Assembly: GCA_018662075.1 (NCBI GenBank)
Contig: JABJGX010000055.1
Span: forward strand, 1 to 16,809
DNA: 16,809 nt
Direction: 5' to 3'
Origin: Candidatus Peregrinibacteria bacterium
GTDB lineage: Bacteria > Patescibacteriota > Gracilibacteria > Peribacterales > Peribacteraceae
In this document: one piece after another, positions 13,586 through 16,809 of the stretch
How positions within the stretch are numbered: the first letter of the stretch is position 1
How the letters are laid out: each line of letters starts with the position of its first letter
The notes under the pieces: model-generated
What the model saw: the letters and a program-made list of their open reading frames with translations, nothing else
Databases searched by the model: none
What the model was told of the DNA's origin: nothing
Made by a program: the position numbers and the translations under genes

Positions 13586-14700
13586 AATCTCTTTGCAGCT
13601 TCAGTCATCGCTTTTTCGATACCAAGTGGACCCCAGTGTGTGTCGTCAGGCCAGTAGAGGAGCTCTGAATTTTCCGATACATGCGTCATAAATGGTGTGA
13701 GGATATCTACCGTACGTATGCCCTTACGTCGTAATTGTTGCGTGAGTTCTTGTAGTGGGTCTAATGCATAGTTCGCCTGAAGTTCTTCTGGAAGAAGGTG
13801 GTTGTAGACGTGTACCTTATCTGGAATTGGTATGAACAGTAGTTCTATGTTGTGCAACTTCAGACAGTCAGCAGTCTTGGTAATAGCTTTCTGTACGTCA
13901 TCTAAATTTCTCTGCTTACTATCTTCATGGCTAATGCGGATTCCTTTTTTGAGGAAGATAAACTTCGATGGGCTTGCGGCAAGCTCGACGTGGGGTGAGG
14001 CAGGTTTTTTTGCTACAGAGAAATATGTTTCGTTGTAGATTTTCTGTCCCAACTTTTTCACAACAGAAGTACGAGCGTAGGTTGTTGGTTCTAGGAGGAT
14101 CTTTTTGATGATAATCAGCATTTTTTGTTTAGATGTTTTAGTTTCTGACTCACTTGGACACTCCATACCAAGCAGTGTCTGTATTTCTGCATTACTTCCA
14201 GTTAAGTTTCGTTCAACAACACCCCATATAACTGTTGCAGGAACCTCATCGGGGATAGCGCGAAGCAGTTGCGACATGTTTCCTGGTGCATAGACATAGA
14301 TAGGAGTCTTAAGCTCTCTCGCAAGCACTGTGCCCGGTGCATGTTCGTCACTATTTCCAGCCCCCGTCATAAAGGACTGTCCTATGAGAACGGTTGCATC
14401 TTCCCTAGTAGTTTCACTATTGCGCATCCCGTTGCTGTCTACGGTGAATGTGATATCTCGTGGCACTTTGTAGGTCGAAACATTCATCATGTTACTCAGG
14501 TCACCATGTGCATTATGTACGGTGAAAGAGAGGTTCCTTCTGGGCAGCCCATGTTGTCCTCGTACGTATTCCCATGCTCTGAAATAGAGGTTCTCTGTAG
14601 GAAGCACGACAGGTGCTAGTCGGTCTGTGCCAATCAGCAATAGCCATAATCCGCCTACAATCAGTATGAAGAGCCTTTCTGGATGGTTACGTAGCTGCAT
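13582..14700 (-). CDS. AlgX/AlgJ-like SGNH-type protein, probable polysaccharide O-acetylation partner
   Basis: 372 residues. Seen: one N-terminal membrane anchor (about 10-30), then an extracytoplasmic domain. SGNH block I is VLIGQSFMTGAG at 104-115, keeping the nucleophile-type serine S109 but with Gln where most relatives have Asp (GDSF). Upstream, TVDSNGMRNS matches the N-GxR lead-in found in AlgX/AlgJ proteins. The late block WPDDTHWGPLG at 350-360 supplies the D353-x-H355 dyad. In alginate and similar systems such proteins take acetyl groups delivered by the AlgI-type MBOAT partner and place them on the polymer. Here the MBOAT gene is immediately upstream, sharing one base (TAATG), which strongly supports the same pairing. 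The Asp to Gln change may tune or weaken hydrolase activity. The 3' end overlaps gtrA by 4 bases. Confidence 0.82.
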   Translation of the reverse strand: MQLRNHPERLFILIVGGLWLLLIGTDRLAPVVLPTENLYFRAWEYVRGQHGLPRRNLSFTVHNAHGDLSNMMNVSTYKVPRDITFTVDSNGMRNSETTREDATVLIGQSFMTGAGNSDEHAPGTVLARELKTPIYVYAPGNMSQLLRAIPDEVPATVIWGVVERNLTGSNAEIQTLLGMECPSESETKTSKQKMLIIIKKILLEPTTYARTSVVKKLGQKIYNETYFSVAKKPASPHVELAASPSKFIFLKKGIRISHEDSKQRNLDDVQKAITKTADCLKLHNIELLFIPIPDKVHVYNHLLPEELQANYALDPLQELTQQLRRKGIRTVDILTPFMTHVSENSELLYWPDDTHWGPLGIEKAMTEAAKRF

Positions 14701-16052
14701 TAGAACTGGAAGTAGAGGAAGGGAGAGGACTCGTTACCGGCTATCATGATAAGAGATGCTATGAAGAGCAGGCTGCATGTAATGGCAGATTTCAAAGATA
14801 CTTTTTGGAAGATATGCGGATAACGAGGTTCGATAATTGTGATGATTCCTACGATGATGACGGTTGTGATGCCAAAGGTTTCTATTACTCCTGAGTTTCC
14901 AGAAAAGAGTGAGCCGTAGTACTGCAATGCGTCGTCAAAGGACGGGGACCTAAACAGTACCCAACCCATTGTGACGAGGAAGAATGTCATCAGTATCTGT
15001 AGAGCTTTTGGAATGGAAGACCGAACAGTCGCAGTCAGTCTTTCGATGATAAGTAACACGCCGTAATACACACCCCACAATACAAACGTCCAACTAGCAC
15101 CGTGCCAGAGCCCCGCAAGGAACATGGTGATGAGTAGGTTTATTAGTGTTCTCTTGATACCTTTTTTACTTCCTCCAAGTGGGATGTATACGTAGTCCCG
15201 GAACCAGTTTCCAAGGGTGATGTGCCACCTGCGCCAGAAGTCTCCGATGCTAATCGATAGATATGGATAACGGAAGTTTTCCGGGAAGGTGAAGCCAAAG
15301 AGTAGCCCGAGCCCGATTGCCATATCACTGTACCCTGAGAAGTCGTAATAGATCTGGAAGGCGTATGCCAGAATTCCAATCCATGCAGCACCTGTTCCAA
15401 TATCTTGCATAGCGAATGCATTGTCTGCGATGAGGCCACAGGTATCTGCGATGAGAATTTTTTTCGAGAGTCCTATGATGAAGCGTTGTAGTCCCCGTGC
15501 AAATTTGTCGGATGTATGTGTACGAGCAATAAGCTGGTCGGCGAGTTCTTTGTATCGAATAATCGGACCTGCAACAAGTTGAGGGAAGAGAGAAACGTAA
15601 CATGCAAAATCAAAAAAGTTCTGAGCAGGTGTTATCTTTTTCCTATACATGTCTATGCTGTAGCTCATACTTTGGAATGTGTAAAAAGAGATTCCAACCG
15701 GTAGCACAATGTTCCACGTTGGAAGCCAAGCGGCACTTGCAAGAGCATTTATAGTTTCACTGAGCAGGCCAAAGTATTTGAAGAACCCAAGTAAAGACAG
15801 ATTGATGCAGAGCGAGCAGAGGAGAAGTATCTTCCTGCGAGCATCATTCTGGGATTGAAATATATACTTTCCAGCGAGGTAGTCCACTGTTGTCGATGTC
15901 AGCATAAGGAGGCAAAACCACACATTCCACCATCCATAAAAGACATAGTTTGCCGCTAGGAGTATTGGAGTGCGCTTTGCTGGAAAGCATCCATATAGCA
16001 GTAAAACCACTGGAAGGAACCACAGAAGGAAGATGGTGTCATTAAATAGCAT
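14700..16052 (-). CDS. MBOAT-family O-acyltransferase (AlgI/DltB-like)
   Basis: 450 residues with about 11 to 13 membrane spans. Seen: the opening MLFNDTIFLLWFLPVVLL, LPVGISFYTFQSMSY at 117-131, FPQLVAGPIIRY at 156-167, YYDFSGYSDMAIGLG at 235-249, FWRRWHITLGNWFRDYVYIPLGG within 272-294 and the catalytic His H317 in GLWHG. Each is a standard AlgI-family block. The enzyme moves acetyl groups from a cytoplasmic donor across the membrane to an extracytoplasmic partner that modifies polysaccharide. The partner is the SGNH protein that follows, coupled by TAATG. DltB is excluded by the absence of dltA/C/D genes nearby. A TATATT box lies 7 bases before the ATG. The likely substrate is the acidic polymer made by this locus (inference). 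Confidence 0.94.
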   Translation of the reverse strand: MLFNDTIFLLWFLPVVLLLYGCFPAKRTPILLAANYVFYGWWNVWFCLLMLTSTTVDYLAGKYIFQSQNDARRKILLLCSLCINLSLLGFFKYFGLLSETINALASAAWLPTWNIVLPVGISFYTFQSMSYSIDMYRKKITPAQNFFDFACYVSLFPQLVAGPIIRYKELADQLIARTHTSDKFARGLQRFIIGLSKKILIADTCGLIADNAFAMQDIGTGAAWIGILAYAFQIYYDFSGYSDMAIGLGLLFGFTFPENFRYPYLSISIGDFWRRWHITLGNWFRDYVYIPLGGSKKGIKRTLINLLITMFLAGLWHGASWTFVLWGVYYGVLLIIERLTATVRSSIPKALQILMTFFLVTMGWVLFRSPSFDDALQYYGSLFSGNSGVIETFGITTVIIVGIITIIEPRYPHIFQKVSLKSAITCSLLFIASLIMIAGNESSPFLYFQF

Positions 16053-16059
16053 CTATGGA

Positions 16060-16065
16060 AATATA
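16060..16065 (-). promoter_or_regulatory. Candidate -10 element of the MBOAT-SGNH pair
   Basis: On the minus strand TATATT is followed by 7 bases and then ATG at 16052, predicting a leaderless transcript. No -35 of quality is seen. Confidence 0.4.
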
Positions 16066-16100
16066 TAGGGTAAAGAATGGTTTGGATAGCATCATCTCTT

Positions 16101-16106
16101 TATGAT
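16101..16106 (+). promoter_or_regulatory. Candidate -10 element of the FAD oxidoreductase gene
   Basis: TATGAT (5 of 6) is followed by 7 bases and then ATG at 16114. It overlaps an in-frame ATG at 16102, so it favours 16114 as the true start. Confidence 0.4.
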
Positions 16107-16113
16107 ATGTCCA

Positions 16114-16809
16114 ATGACCAAAATCGCAATCATTGCCGGTGCAGGACCTGCAGGTCTTACTGCAGCGTACGAGCTCTTAAAGCGAACGGATATCACTCCT
16201 ATCGTCTATGAGGCAACGGATGCTATAGGAGGAATTGCACAGACGTATAACTACAAAGGGAACCGTATTGATATCGGAGGTCACCGCTTCTTTAGTAAGA
16301 GTGAGCGTGTGATGGATTGGTGGTTCAATATTATGCCTGTTCAAGGACATCCTGCAGCAGACACAGAAGAGAAGAAGCACGAGATTGATTACGTAGTTGA
16401 GTCTGTTATGGAGTATTTGTGTAGTGGAGAGAAGAAGACAGTGAAGGCCCCGGATCCAGAAAAAGAAGATAATGTCATGCTGCATCGGCCGCGTATTTCA
16501 CGCATCTACTTTAAGCGGAACTTCTTTCCATATCCGATTGGTATCACGCTTCATATCGCATGGAGAATGGGACTTGTGAACACGACGCTTATTGGCTTTA
16601 GTTACATCTGGGCTCAGATCCGTCCACATAAAGACGAGACGTACCTAGATGCATTTATGATTAATCGATTTGGAATGCGTTTGTATAAAACATTCTTCGA
16701 AGACTACACAGAAAAGGTATGGGGTGTTCCATGTGGGGAGATCAAAGCTGACTGGGGTGCACAGCGTATAAAAGGGCTATCGCTTCGACGTGCTGTTTCT
16801 CATGCACTA
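16114..16809 (+). CDS. FAD-dependent oxidoreductase (amine oxidase / UDP-galactopyranose mutase-like), 3' end cut by window edge
   Basis: 232 residues, open to the last base. Start ATG 16114 chosen over in-frame ATG 16102 because MTKIAIIAGAGPAGL fits the normal beginning of the dinucleotide-binding fold. Seen: FAD-binding GAGPAGLTAAYEL at 9-21, an acidic residue ending the second strand (VYEATDAIGG), and RIDIGGHRFFSKSERVMDWW, a block familiar from amine-oxidase-like FAD proteins in glycan loci. Aromatic-rich YFKRNFFPYPIG follows. Family members include UDP-galactopyranose mutase and protoporphyrinogen-oxidase-like flavoproteins. The GGHRFF-type group is widespread in exopolysaccharide clusters, but I cannot name its reaction. 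It is divergent from the MBOAT gene with 61 bases between start codons. The missing C-terminus would be needed to tell a mutase from an oxidoreductase. Confidence 0.85.
   Translation, partial: MTKIAIIAGAGPAGLTAAYELLKRTDITPIVYEATDAIGGIAQTYNYKGNRIDIGGHRFFSKSERVMDWWFNIMPVQGHPAADTEEKKHEIDYVVESVMEYLCSGEKKTVKAPDPEKEDNVMLHRPRISRIYFKRNFFPYPIGITLHIAWRMGLVNTTLIGFSYIWAQIRPHKDETYLDAFMINRFGMRLYKTFFEDYTEKVWGVPCGEIKADWGAQRIKGLSLRRAVSHAL

Noticed and set aside
1..16809. CRISPR array, tRNA, rRNA, transposase or phage gene
   Set aside because: No spaced direct repeat series, no cloverleaf-like or TTCGA-ended tRNA pattern, and no integrase or transposase motif was found in any gene or gap.

Overview
This window is a dense gene cluster for a surface glycan. 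All 17 genes encode sugar-nucleotide chemistry, glycosyl transfer, lipid-linked sugar export or polymer tailoring. There is no rRNA, tRNA, CRISPR array, transposase or phage gene. Base composition varies along the window, from about 28% to 58% G+C in the 60-base lines I counted by hand. Genes are tightly packed, Shine-Dalgarno sequences are nearly absent, and start codons often sit where a transcript would begin. This fits a small-genome bacterium, and a Patescibacteria (CPR) lineage is compatible, but no marker gene here proves it. TGA is used as a stop in two ATGA overlaps, so code 25 of Gracilibacteria and Absconditabacteria does not apply.

Layout. 1-1680 (minus): a partial SAM methyltransferase preceded by a flippase-like (UPF0104 type) membrane protein. 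1716-4030 (plus): a large multi-pass GT-C-like protein and a small, AT-rich methyltransferase. 4032-4766 (minus): a NodB-type deacetylase. 4812-5936 (plus): a GT4 glycosyltransferase. 5938-8887 (minus): a translationally coupled trio of sugar C-methyltransferase, cupin and Wzx-type flippase. 8992-9684 (plus): a short-chain dehydrogenase. 9668-10744 (minus): a second GT4 enzyme. 10793-11836 (plus): GDP-mannose 4,6-dehydratase. 11831-13081 (minus): a UDP-HexNAc dehydrogenase of TviB/WbpO type. 13181-13585 (plus): a GtrA-like protein. 13582-16052 (minus): an AlgI-like MBOAT O-acyltransferase followed by an AlgX/AlgJ-like SGNH protein. 16114 to the edge (plus): a partial FAD oxidoreductase.

How they may work together (inference). 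Gmd makes GDP-4-keto-6-deoxymannose and the TviB-like enzyme makes a HexNAc-uronic acid. The C-methyltransferase, cupin and SDR look like a branched (C-methyl) deoxysugar module. The two GT4 enzymes and the GT-C protein would assemble the chain, Wzx and GtrA would move lipid-linked sugars, the NodB enzyme would deacetylate, and the MBOAT/SGNH pair would O-acetylate the polymer outside the membrane. No initiating phosphoglycosyltransferase, polymerase or ligase is present.

The strand changes 11 times among 17 genes. All five convergent junctions have a gap of one base or an overlap, and divergent genes are separated by only about 35 to 104 bases. At most of the strand-initial genes a -10-like hexamer lies 6 to 9 bases before the start codon, which suggests leaderless mRNAs. 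The most structured non-coding DNA is a 65-bp inverted repeat built from a tandem heptamer, between the dehydrogenase and gtrA.
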